From: Acanthornis magna
Taxonomy: Eukaryota; Chordata; Aves; Passeriformes; Acanthizidae
Direction of reading: 5' to 3'
Length of the DNA stretch: 64,000 nt
Assembly: GCA_036785705.1 (NCBI GenBank)
Contig: JAWUZG010000029.1
Coordinates: 14,151,501-14,215,500 of the forward strand
The notes under the pieces are model-generated. The model made no database searches. It saw only the letters and a list, made by a program, of their open reading frames with translations, and had not been told where the DNA came from. The position numbers were made by a program, and so were the translations under genes. Shown here piece by piece: positions 29,401 to 39,475 of this stretch (the first letter of the stretch is position 1; every line of letters begins with the position of its first letter).

Positions 29401-32400
29401 GTCGCCATTGTACGCTCTCACAGCCCTGACAAAGAGATTCTGAAAAATTGGCAGGAATGAATTGGCAGGAACTGATCTGTGAGAAGTGCTGCGTAAACTC
29501 AAATACAGCAAATGATGCCTCCACATTTCTGGATGACTCTATGAGCTGCTCCCCAGGTGATGTGAGGACAACAAACACAGATGACTAACGGATTTTACCA
29601 GGTATTTCCTAGAGAGCAGAGTGTGTAACTCCATTTCCAATCAAAAGAAAAGCCTGCTGGAGAGAAGTAACGGTGTGAGTCTAAAGCACAGGGTGTGACA
29701 GAGATTTTCAATGGAATCTTAAAGCCAAATGTCTGAGTTATTTTAAACTGTGCCACTACAGCACTCACTGATTTGGGTAAGTATGCACCTGCTTAGCTCC
29801 AGTGGTGATCTGCATGTAGCAGCTTTCAGGTACGCCACTGTCTGTGATTTGCTGTGATTCATTTACGGAACAATGAAGTGCAGGAGAGGTGAGAATTAGT
29901 GGGTGCATCAAGAAGGCAGAACAAAGATGACTGAGATGACAGAAAGAGGGAGATTAAGAACTGAGAACATATAAGCAAATAAGATTCCTGAATCTCACCC
30001 AATAAGAGGAGTAATAGAATAATTCCCAAAGAGCATACTCTTCTGAATAAAAAACATACCTCATAAGGCTTTGTCTCCAAGTCTTTAATATGTTCCTCAG
30101 CATCAGGTATACTCTTATAGTAGGCCATATTTCTTTGCATCATTTCATCATCTGGATGCTTCAGAAGAAATGTGTGAGCTGCTGCAATAGCTTTTGGAAG
30201 ATTATTAGCCTAAACGGGGATAAGGAAAAGAAGGTGTTAAAAAAGGTTAACTGGGAAAAAAAGCCCAAAACACTTCAAAGGTTCCCAGTTTTGTCAGTGA
30301 ATTTTCCTGCATATTTCCTATAGTAACAAATTTACTTCTACTGAGAGCACAGTCTCAACAGATACAATGGTACAGTAAAACTGGTATAATTCTTAGTTTC
30401 ATGCCTAGCTGCATTACTGTGAAATTTTTTTGTTTTAACTTTAGAAATCTATTATTTTTGCAGATAGCATAGATGATTGTTATAAGCCAAAAAGATAGTT
30501 TCTCTTCCCCTCCCCTGTTCATAGAGCTGACAAGGGAAAAGTCTATACCATGGCTCCTGGGAGAGATTAATCTCACAGCAAGTACAGATGCTAACCTATG
30601 GATACTGATCAGGAGTCATCACTGTTTACATGTGTTTATGTCACTTATTTGCTTAGCAGCATAGAGGACATTATTGTAATAATATATCTTCCTGGTGGCA
30701 CTACAAAATTGGAGAAAACTGCAGAGACTTGGCCAATAATTGTGTCCTAAAGCAATTTTCTGTGCCCATTTTTAAACTAACTTTAATCCCTATTAGATAT
30801 ACTTGGTGAAGTGTACATTTCTCATTTACAACTGCATGTACTAAACGCGTATGTACTTCTGTCTGCATGCAATTTATGGGCTTTTTTATTTTTTATATAT
30901 ATGTACACACACATATTTTGACAAATTATGTATTATATATGCACATATTTAGGAAAAGTGAGAATGTAAAACTCTTGAGTATTTGTGGAATGTTAACACC
31001 TTTTTTCTAGGCCAAGATCCACATCAGCCCATTCAGTGTATTGTTGTATAGGCAACACAGAGTTCCACCTCACATCTGAAATAGCTTCTGGCAGTGCATG
31101 TTTAAAACCACGAGCAAGAATCACAGGCATGTGTGCATGCACACTCTTCTGTTTGCATCCATAAAAGGCGCCCTTTCAATTCAGAAAGGAACCTGAGAGA
31201 TCGCTGCACTGAAGCAAGACTTCAGCCCACCCACTGCTGCTGTGCTGCTGGGAGCATCCCAGCACTGGAACTCTGCCAGCTGCCCTTCCTGGCTGTCCCA
31301 AAACTACGTGCTTCCAGTCAGCCCAGACCGTGCTAGAGGCAAAGGGAAATCTCAGCTGCACTTTTGTCAAAGGCCTGGTTCCCTTTGTGCTGTAGCTGTA
31401 ACTCTGTTTCTTTGGTAGGCTGACAAGTCTCATTTTTACTTAGGTCTATGATTCACTCTTGGTTTCAATTTCCACCTCAAAGTAAGCTCAGTGCCTCTGA
31501 GAAAGCTCCCTCCAGAGGAGCAAGCAGAAATGCAGTAACAGCTACTCCCAGAATCTTACAACGTGGCAAAAGTTCTCTGCGGAGCCCACCTGAATACACA
31601 GACGGTCACTCCAAAAAATTACATAAAGCATTTCTCCCCTGCTTCTTCCTATACTCTCAGGGCTTTTGGCGGGGGTGGAGGCGTGGGGGAAGGGACATTC
31701 CTTTCACAGAAACCACCAGCCAGGAAAAAGTCCTTTGGATGCAGCAGTTTGTAGCTCTAGAAGGCACATTCAGAACTTGTCAAGTGAGAGATAAGGGCTC
31801 AGAGCTGGACTACAAGTCCAGTATGAAACACAATATAAACAACAGACACTAAAGGCAAAACCACAAATCACACTGCTCAAACTTACTGCAAATGTGATTG
31901 AAAAAACACAGGGAGAGGGAGGGGTTCCTCCAATTTCCCTCTCACACTCCTACCTGGCAGTTACTTGACTGTATTCGAAATGGTAAGAAGAAATTATTTT
32001 TTATGTTATCCATACACTGCAAAATTTGTATGCATCACAAGGGGAGAATTAATAGCTAAATTAAGATGAGGAAACATTTGTGATGATGTAATTTTTGTAT
32101 CCATATATGGCTTTGAGAATTCAAGGAATTCCTGCCCTTTCAGTCAAAAGGGCAGAGGCTTTAATGTATCAAGTCCTTTTCCATCATCTTAGGGAAGGCA
32201 TTAGATGCCAGTGTGATACTGTGCATGTGGATACTGTCTGGTTGTATGAGAACACACTTCCCTGCATCTGTTTGGAAAAAACTGCTGAGAAAACAGCACT
32301 CCTGAAAATAGGACAAAGCAACAGTTAAGAAGATGTGTGTTTTCAAGAGGCAATCTCAAAACAATGCACAAGCATAGAACCCTATATAACGTATAGTGGG

Positions 32401-34095
32401 AGACGTTGTGAGTGAATCCCTGAAGAGAAAACAATCTAACCAAAGGGCTCAGCTTGTTTCCTTCCCACAGAAATGCCCTGCTTATTTGAAATTCAAATAA
32501 CTGCAGTCTCTGAGGGGATGGCCAGAGAGATGGACCTTGATATAGAGAACAGAGGATGAAGATGAGAAGGGAGAACATATTCAATTAGATCCTGGACAGA
32601 AGAATGACAAGAAGCTAGAAAAACAGGATGAAATCTGTTAAGAGAGGAGTGTGTCCTGTCTTGGCTGACCCAAGAGAAAAAAGTAAATACCATTCCAGGG
32701 CTAGCATTATAGTGTCCCACTTCAGCAGCCAATTTTTGCTTCATTCCTTCTCGCAGCTGTAACGAAACTGGAGTTTTCAGGCATCAGGCTATCTGCAAGT
32801 CACACACTGGGGGCTGCTGCACTTGAAAGAACTGGACCAGAAACGAGCAAGTGAAGAAGGCGGACACGCTGAAGGAGAGGAAGTAGCAGAGATCAGTCGC
32901 AATGGCAGAGCTGTGACATGAAGAGTCTGAAAAAGGTTCCAGAGAAGGTTAGCAAGGCAGATGGAAGGATGAGAGGGGCCGGAACAACACAACTACAGGA
33001 CACAGAGGCAGGGTCCAGTGGCCAGATGTCTAGGAAGAACTGGAGCGGCTGATCTAGGGGACATGCTGGATGAGTTGTAAAAAACAGGTGAAGAGCGAGC
33101 TGGATGGTACTATGTGGGTAAGCAGGAAGAAAGACAAGGCACCCACTGATCCCACTGTGAGTTACAGGAGCGGGAGGAGACAACTGAAAGGCTTGTCAAG
33201 GAGAAGACTGGGAAGTGTAGGGTTGACAGTCCAGGGGCACAAGGACTGGGAGGTCTGACCACGGGGCAGGGAAGACGTGGAGGTGAGGCGGATGACAACT
33301 GGTGTGGAGGAGGTGATGGGGAATAAGCTTTTGGCTCAGAGTAACCTGCTCCGAGGGCCAGGCGAAAGGCTGGCATGACAGGAGGTTTTTCCAGCATTGG
33401 GTGCACGAGGCACTTGTGTCTGTCGAGACTGCCCTGGGACACGCCACGTGCAGGGCCACACCATGCTGTCTCCCTCCACCACGACACTGACAAGGCGCGC
33501 TTGGCGTGGCTGGAGGGTGGCACCGCACCAGGCGAGACTTTGAGGAGGAGAAACAGCGCCGGAGGCGGGGGGTGGGGAGCGGAGGCAGGGCAGAGAGATG
33601 GGAGGAGAAAGGAGGAGGGATCAAGGAGATGCGGGGGTGGGGGCTCACCTTGAAGTAGGCGAACTGCAGGTACTTATAGGGTTCGCGGCGCTGGAACTCC
33701 TCCAGCAGGTCGCGGCCGGGCTGCGCCTGTCGGAAGGCGGGCAGCCCCTGCTTGCAGCGCCGCAGGCACTGCGCCCGCCGCAGCACGCCGGACAGGAGGC
33801 GCAGCTCCTCCAGCGCCGCGCCGGCGGACGCGGGGGCCGCGAGGGGCGGCTGGCCGGCGGCGCTGCAGTTGCGGTGGCAGAACGCCTCGCTGTCGCGCAG
33901 CAGGCGGTACAGCCGCATGCTGACTTCCAGGTAGCTGACGCTCTCGGGCCAGTTCTCGGTGCTGTACTGGTCCAGCCCGTAGCGATAGGCCGACTCCAGC
34001 GGCATCAGCTCGTCCCGCGGGAAGCTGCGGAAGCTGTAGCGCTCGTACTGCGCGCCCGCCGCCGCCAGCAGCGCCGCCAGCGCCGCCACCCACAT
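14381..34095 (-). CDS. CRTAP: CRTAP, cartilage-associated protein (complete gene, seven coding exons)
   Basis: Joining minus-strand exons 34095-33649, 30209-30060, 29439-29268, 26881-26753, 25843-25698, 23662-23579 and 14440-14381 gives 1188 bases, 395 residues plus stop. All phases agree and all introns are GT/AG. Human CRTAP has 401 residues. The protein starts with a short signal peptide ([15 protein letters not shown]) followed by [20 protein letters not shown], a near-identical match to mammalian CRTAP. Conserved blocks follow: [52 protein letters not shown] and YYQYHKD. CRTAP is the non-enzymatic helper of prolyl 3-hydroxylase 1 and cyclophilin B in the ER complex that 3-hydroxylates collagen alpha chains. 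It lacks the dioxygenase domain of its P3H relatives and has no ER-retention tetrapeptide, both normal for CRTAP. It converges on SUSD5. The expected head-to-head neighbour GLB1 is not seen. Confidence 0.97.
14441..23578 (-). other. CRTAP intron 6 (about 9.1 kb)
   Basis: No supported gene. A GC-richer patch at about 16.8-17.8 kb is open for several hundred bases on both strands without recognisable protein. A pure C tract lies at 22284-22307. Short AT-rich repeats occur near 21180-21215 (ATTACTGAA units). Confidence 0.7.
22284..22307. repeat. 24-base homopolymeric C tract
   Basis: An uninterrupted run of C inside CRTAP intron 6. Long pure C/G runs are rare in vertebrate DNA. Its length may be unreliable in sequencing. 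Confidence 0.9.
23579..23662 (-). CDS. CRTAP: CRTAP coding exon 6
   Basis: 28 codons, phase 0 at both ends: [18 protein letters not shown] to LMDDDE. It includes a likely N-glycosylation site (NIT), matching NVT in human CRTAP. Confidence 0.94.
23663..26752 (-). other. CRTAP introns 5 and 4 (flanking exon 5)
   Basis: AT-rich intron sequence apart from exon 5 at 25698-25843. No repeats or extra exons were recognised. Confidence 0.7.
25698..25843 (-). CDS. CRTAP: CRTAP coding exon 5
   Basis: 146 bases: two bases finish Leu, then 48 codons from [17 protein letters not shown] to EEDFQPRS. Acceptor ATTAG, donor TCG|GTAGGT. It contains the [10 protein letters not shown] repeat motif. Confidence 0.95.
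26753..26881 (-). CDS. CRTAP: CRTAP coding exon 4
   Basis: 129 bases: two bases complete Asp, then 42 codons ([12 protein letters not shown] to [10 protein letters not shown]), then one base of a split Leu codon. The Cys pair ACKVQC and the [15 protein letters not shown] block match CRTAP. Confidence 0.95.
26882..29267 (-). other. CRTAP intron 3
   Basis: No other feature seen. A short open frame at 28542-28829 on + has no supporting context. Confidence 0.7.
29268..29439 (-). CDS. CRTAP: CRTAP coding exon 3
   Basis: 57 codons plus one base, [18 protein letters not shown] to DFYLSIA. The split codon G|AT (Asp) joins exon 4. It carries [12 protein letters not shown] and the CEGSRE motif shared by CRTAP and prolyl 3-hydroxylases. 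Confidence 0.96.
30060..30209 (-). CDS. CRTAP: CRTAP coding exon 2
   Basis: 50 codons in phase 0, from [14 protein letters not shown] to DLETKPYE. Acceptor TTTAG, donor GAG|GTATGT. It contains NMAYYKS, typical of the CRTAP/P3H repeat. Confidence 0.95.
30210..33648 (-). other. CRTAP intron 1
   Basis: Intron of about 3.4 kb. 30880-30955 is AT-rich with TA and CA alternation. 32500-33540 is markedly purine-rich on the + strand (GGA, GAAG and AGGAG runs), hence pyrimidine-rich in the transcript. No exon was recognised. Confidence 0.7.
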
Positions 34096-34370
34096 GGCTC
34101 CGCCGCCGCCGCGGCCCGCACGGCACCACGTCGCTGCCGCTGGCGGGGCGCAGGGCCGGGAGAGGCGGGCGGACGGAACGGAAGAGCGGGCGGGCCGGGG
34201 AGAAGGCAGGGCAGAGGCGGTCCCGGGGCCGGGGAGGAGGGAGAGGCGGCCCCGGCGAGGGACCGGGGCGGGGCGAGCGGAGCGCCGGCTGCTCTGGCCG
34301 CCCTCGGGGCGGCTGCTCGGCTGCGGCCGGAGCGGGTGCTAGCAGCGGTCCGGTCTGCCGGGAAACTTTC
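33540..34370 (-). promoter_or_regulatory. CpG-island promoter and first exon of CRTAP
   Basis: Dense CpG and GC around the CRTAP ATG at 34095, falling off sharply at the poly-T tract from 34394. A GC box (GGGGCGGGG) lies at 34264-34272. No TATA box was seen, as is usual for housekeeping-type island promoters. Long open frames on both strands here are a by-product of GC content. Confidence 0.75.
33649..34095 (-). CDS. CRTAP: CRTAP coding exon 1 (signal peptide and first Cys-rich repeat)
   Basis: 149 codons, ending in phase 0 at AAG|GTGAGC. It carries the start ATG within a CpG island and the tetratricopeptide-like, Cys-containing N-terminal repeat with FCHRNC, CLRRC and the [13 protein letters not shown] block. 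An Ala/Gly-rich linker ([14 protein letters not shown]) differs from mammals. Reading on past the donor gives only intronic sequence. Confidence 0.96.
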
Positions 34371-34393
34371 TGTTAAGGTGTTTCTGGTGTATC

Positions 34394-34553
34394 TTTTTTT
34401 TTTTTTTTTTTTTTTAATTTTTTATTTTTCCTTACGTGTTTTCCCAGTGTCCATGAGAATTGCTTTTTTGCCATCCGCAGTTTAGGGGTTTTGTTTGAAA
34501 AACGTATGTTCTAAAACAATCTCTTGTACTTTTTTTTTTTTTTTTTTTTTTTT
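34394..34553. repeat. Two poly-T tracts
   Basis: A run of 22 T at 34394-34415 and of 24 T at 34530-34553, just upstream of the CRTAP island. Neither is attached to a recognisable retroposon body. Confidence 0.85.
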
Positions 34554-37500
34554 GGTATGTGTGTGTGTTTATCTACAAAACCCGTGACGTATGTTCACAC
34601 ATTCATATTGTGATGGAGAGTGGTAAGGATATTGTTAGAATACTCCTGGAATTTTGGGCATTATTTCCATTGAAACAGGAATTTTATATATGGTTAGAAG
34701 GCATTACAGAATTGTAAGTACTATTTCTGCCTCTTGTTGCTGTTTGATGTTTGGTTTTCTGTAGAAATATAATGTGGAAGGTCTATAAGGAAAGTGGTTT
34801 TGCATTTTTTTGAGCTGACTACAGATGTGAGCTGTAGAGCTATAGAATGCCAACAGTGCCTCCTCCACTGGTTCTGTGCAGTGCATTGGGGCATTTTCTG
34901 ATGTCCAATCACATTAATTAAATAATCATTAGTAAGTGGGAAAAGCTATGGCTGTACATCCAAAGAATTTGAACATTCCTAATCTAGTGAAACAATTCTT
35001 TAAAATTGTTCTTTCAGTCTGACACATAGAGATTGTTTGCATTATGACAATATGCAACCTCCCAGACTTCACAGTCAGAGTTTGACCGGCTGCTCTCTCT
35101 CCACTGCTCTTTGTGAACTCATGCACTGATCAGTGGTGATCTTGGGGCTGGAGATCCCTCCAGCTTGGAAAAAATGTGTAGAGCCATTCAAAAATGTTAA
35201 CTTGGCTTCAAAACCAGACAAATAGCAAAGGCACAGATCTTTTTCTATTCCTTTTCTTTTTGAACTGACAAAAGAAGTCACAGGTAATTAAAAACAAAAC
35301 AAAAAACCACACCCTATAAAGTAACAAAAAAAAACCCCAAAACCCTGACAGTTCCAGTATTTACCTTTCCTTTAGATGACATGTAACCCTGTGCTTCTAG
35401 ATCTAGTAAGAATAGTTCTCTGTCCCTTTGCTTTCTTAGGCTGAGTATCAGTGCTTAGGTGTGTGGCCTAAATGACCAGTCATGAAGAAAATGATTCCTT
35501 AGAAACACTTAACACTTAGATTGCCTACATTCCTCAGCAGAGGCAGACACAGGATGGAGGCCAGTGAACTGCTCAAGAATTCTTCATTGCGGTGGCTGAT
35601 TTTATAGCAGGGGCTTTCATCAATTACTAAGCTGAGCCCACCCTTCTGAGGCCAAAATTACCTGTAGGTGCAAGTGTTGGAAATGTTGTATCATGATAAT
35701 TAGTCCACATCTTTTAGTATTTTCTTTTTGCCAGATAGGGAGTCTCTGGCACATGTTGAATAATCTTTGTTAATCTCTTCTTTGTCTTCTGGTTACTTCA
35801 ACATATCCTTGGAGGGCTATAAATTCTGGATTCCAGGTGTCCAGCATTTAACTCCCCCAGGCTTTATTCATAGAAGCTTATCAGAGTTAGTTTACAAAAC
35901 TTAAAGTTTTTGGAGATGTAATAATCACACTCTAAAAATAAGTCTGAAAAAAATTAGCTATGTGCTGGCTAAAATGAAAAATTACACTGCTTATGATTAT
36001 TAAAATGCTAATTCAAAAAGTTAATTAAAACCATTAATTAGGAAAGTTATAACATTTCCAGTAAGTACAGGCGGGAGGCCAAGGATGGTGCAGAGGGATC
36101 TGGGGCTGACTCATTCTGTCTTGCTGGGCTAAAACTGTTACTCAGGGCTGAAACCTGAGTGCCATGTGCTGCAGTCAGAGATTCCCAGGTGTGAGGGGAG
36201 CCACAGGGCTGTAGCAGCACAGGAAATACAGGCAGTGGCACAGGGTGGTAAGATAAACTGGGAAACATCCTGGCATCCCCCCCAGGGAACCTCAGGGCAG
36301 AAGGATTTGAAATAGCAAAATGAAGGAAATGTTTGTATTTGGACTGGAAAGAAAAGGAGCTTCTATGGAACAGCAAGTTAAACCTGGGTCGGTCCCCAGA
36401 CTTGACGAATTTGCAGTCTCAAACTTATGCTTCGGAATTCTTAGGAATAAATGATAAAATCCCCCAGGCTGGAGGTATAAGGACCCACCTTCACACTCCC
36501 ACCCACTGAGTGAGGGGCTGGGCCTGGGGCAGAAAGCGAGTGCCTGGGTTCTTTCCAAATCAATTCTGTATTTGGAACACAAAAGAAGGAAACAAATTTG
36601 GGTTTAATTAACTAAAAACACATTATGAAACTTAATAAAACAAAAAATATAGTAAACCATATAATAAAACATAAAACATTATAAAACATAACCAACCCAA
36701 ACCCTCTTGCATTCACTGTTCAAAACACAATTACATAAATTAAGTAGAAAAAAGAAAACATTAAAGAAACAACATTACTTGGAGCAGGTGACATCTGAAA
36801 GGTGGCACATGACTATAAATTTATGACAAAAATAGATAGTAAAGCTCATTAATTTCCCTATTCCATCTCTTAAGTCCTGTTATCCCCTAAATTCTTTAAG
36901 TCTTGGCAAAAGACTCTTCCTTGTCCTGCAGGTGCTGGCTTTCACAGAAGGGTTCCTTCCTCTCATTGTGGCAGTTATCCCGGAAGTGAGTAAACAACCC
37001 AGGCATTTTAATTCCTTTATTTCTAATTCAGTTGGTCCATTCTAATTTTCTGAATTTCTGTCTGATTTGTGTGTGACATTTTTTAATTTCATGATTAATA
37101 AAGGCAAAAAGACCAAACATAACAACCCTTAAACTCTTACATTTACTAATCAATAACCCTTGCTAATAGAAACTAAGTAGAAAAGCAATCTCATGAGTTT
37201 CCCTATCAAACTCTTTCTACCTCCAGTAAACCCCCAAATTAAGCTTTAATCTTGGGGAGAGACCCTTTCTCCTCCCACAGGCAATGGCTTCTCATGTACA
37301 TGTTCCTTCCTTTCGTTGTGTCAAACACCCTGGAAGTTAGAAAAAACAAACCCTCATTTTTAGTTCCTTTAATTCCATAAATGCTGTTAAACCTGGTTGT
37401 GTTATTTTGACCTTTATGAATTGTTGTCCACTGTGGGTAGGCCAAGGTTTTTTTCTGAAGGTTGAGGTTTCGGTAAGATGTTTGGGCTGTGAAGGGTGAT

Positions 37501-39334
37501 CCTCCAACTGCCTTCAGCACCCCTGGGGTGGCTTTGGAAGTTTAAATCTGTTTTAAGTCAAAAGAATCAAGTTTCTAGCAGAAAGAGGAACAACTTTCAT
37601 GTGTCTCAAACATCCTGCAGAGAAAGGAGGGGCATCCTTTGACCTCTCTGCTCCATCTCCCTGTTTTTCTTCCTCAGTGGATGACAGCTCTTCTTTTGGC
37701 TGCAAAAACCTGGAAACCAAAGTGTCTTTATTAATTTTCCCTTCTGTTCAGAAAAGTGAAGAACTAAAGGAAAACAACAAATTTGAAAACTCTCAACAGC
37801 CCAGGCAGTTACAACATCCAGCACAAATGTGGATCAGCCCTCACCAACTTTCCAAACACTGAACAGTTGAGAAAGAATTTGGATTTGGCCACGACAATGG
37901 GCTACGATCACAGAGCTTGGAAGAAAAACCCTCTAATTTATAGTGCAGTAAGTGGTCAGATAACTGTATAGATACACACTTCTATACAGTGTACAACTAC
38001 TTACCTCCTTCTGCATCTCCTGGGCTCACCTCCCACAGCTGTGCTCACTGCTGCCATCTGGGACTGGCCTGAGAGCGGGGCACAGCTTGCAGCTGACACC
38101 TGGGTGGTAGCAGGATTCCACTGGAGCTCTCTCTGGACAGCTCTGTCAGTGGTGGTGGGTGCAGGGCTCAGAGAGGCTGTGGCTTTCTCCCCATGGGGTA
38201 CCACTGCTCCCTGGTCAAGCTGGCAGAGCTTCAGTGCCCTTCCTGCATGCTCTTCTGATGCGCCACAGCCTGTTTTCCTGCCCTGGATGCTGGCTCTCCC
38301 CAAGAGCTTCTTTTGGAGCCAGCACCATTGCTCCTGGCACATCTAGGTCCTGTCAGCCACTCTCGTGCCAGCTGCAGGCTCCTGGTGGCTCTCTCAGCTC
38401 TCCCTGGGGTTCCTCTGGTTCAGGAAACCAGGGCTGCTCACCTCAGCAGCCATCTGAAAAATCAGGCCTATTGTGCTTTCCAGGAAATCAGGGACAGTTA
38501 ATTAATATTTAGCTGCAAGACTGCCAGGAGAGCAGCCTCCTCTGCAGTGACACCACCACTCTGCTCTCCTTTGCTCTTCTCTGTGCCTGCGCAGACCCAA
38601 AGTGGCCAATCCCACCAGGCTGCGCAGTCCACAGCACGGCTACGATTCACCCTGGGAGCAGCCCACTGCCAGTTTGGCTCTGACTCGGGATGGTCTTCCT
38701 GGTCCCAGGAAGAGGCAAGCATCCAGGGCTGGTCTGCTGCCACTTGCTGCTACAAGCGCCTTCTTCTAGCCTGGGGCTGTGGATGCTGAGGCTGCTCTGT
38801 GCTCTGCCAGGGCTCTGCTGGGGCTCAGCACTGGGCATGGCTGGGTCTGCTCTCACCTCGTGTTGGCAGCTTTGCATCAGATGGGCCCTTTCAGAGTGCA
38901 CTGACTGATCTTCTTGCTTTTGCATTTGAGTAAGACTGTCATCCAGGCAAAGAGATCAATGTTAGCTGTACAAATCCAATGGTAGAGAGCCGAAACCCTC
39001 CAGAGTCACAGCAGAAAGCCTGTATCTCCACACGATGTTTTGTCTGCCACACCCTTCATTCGTGTCTGGTTGGAAGTGCAAATGTGCTTTCTTCCTCATC
39101 CAGGAGTACCATGACTGGGCAAAATCCTGCCAGTGGGCTGTATTCCAGAGGAAGTACAGCCTGGAGTTTAGGAATGAAAGAGACCCTTCTCCAATTTCAT
39201 ACCATATAAAACACCCCCATAAATGGACTTTCCATCTTTAAGAAACAAGTGACAATTAAAAAGTGAATGTACAGCTTAATTACAGGGCGAGAAGGAAGGG
39301 TATCTTCCAACTGAATTGAGTTTTTAAACAGTCT
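34554..39334. other. Intergenic region between CRTAP and the PAK3-like kinase
   Basis: No gene recognised. It holds a possible minus-strand LTR-like promoter around 35600, a diverged direct duplication at 36650-37400 (separate entry), and a GC-richer patch at 38000-38900 with open frames on both strands but no domain. Confidence 0.5.
36650..37400. repeat. Diverged direct duplication, about 350-440 bp spacing
   Basis: Two copies in the same direction share dispersed blocks. Examples are ACATAACCAACCC near 36688 against ACATAACAACCC near 37116, TTAAGTAGAAAA near 36742 against CTAAGTAGAAAA near 37173, and GGTTCCTTCCTCTCATTGTG at 36951 against TGTTCCTTCCTTTCGTTGTG at 37301. The left copy is about 36650-37040, the right about 37095-37400. 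Possibly paired LTR-like or satellite units. Confidence 0.6.
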
Positions 39335-39475
39335 TTATTCTGAATTCCACCCATCGCTGGCACTGGACAAAGAACTTCTGTCACCATTGCATCTCCTGTC
39401 ATCCCTCAACTGTCTTGCTGCAATGATCAGAGAGGTGAGGCTGGAGAGAGGCTTGGCTGAGAGCAAATATGGATG
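39335..39475 (-). CDS. PAK3L: PAK3-like last exon, diverged tail
   Basis: [20 protein letters not shown] aligns with [23 protein letters not shown]. Beyond it a new 26-residue polar tail ([12 protein letters not shown] to DGWNSE) replaces the short PAK end. An AATAAA hexamer overlaps the stop codon (39334-39339). Confidence 0.88.
   Translation of the reverse strand, partial: HPYLLSAKPLSSLTSLIIAARQLRDDRRCNGDRSSLSSASDGWNSE

Noticed and set aside
33110..33648. Continuation of the CRTAP exon 1 frame past the donor
   Set aside because: The GTGAGC donor at 33648 and the perfect junction to exon 2 show this is intron.
33598..34485. 295-codon open frame on the + strand
   Set aside because: It is the antisense of CRTAP exon 1 and its island. 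Composition is low-complexity and the end runs into the poly-T tract (poly-Phe).
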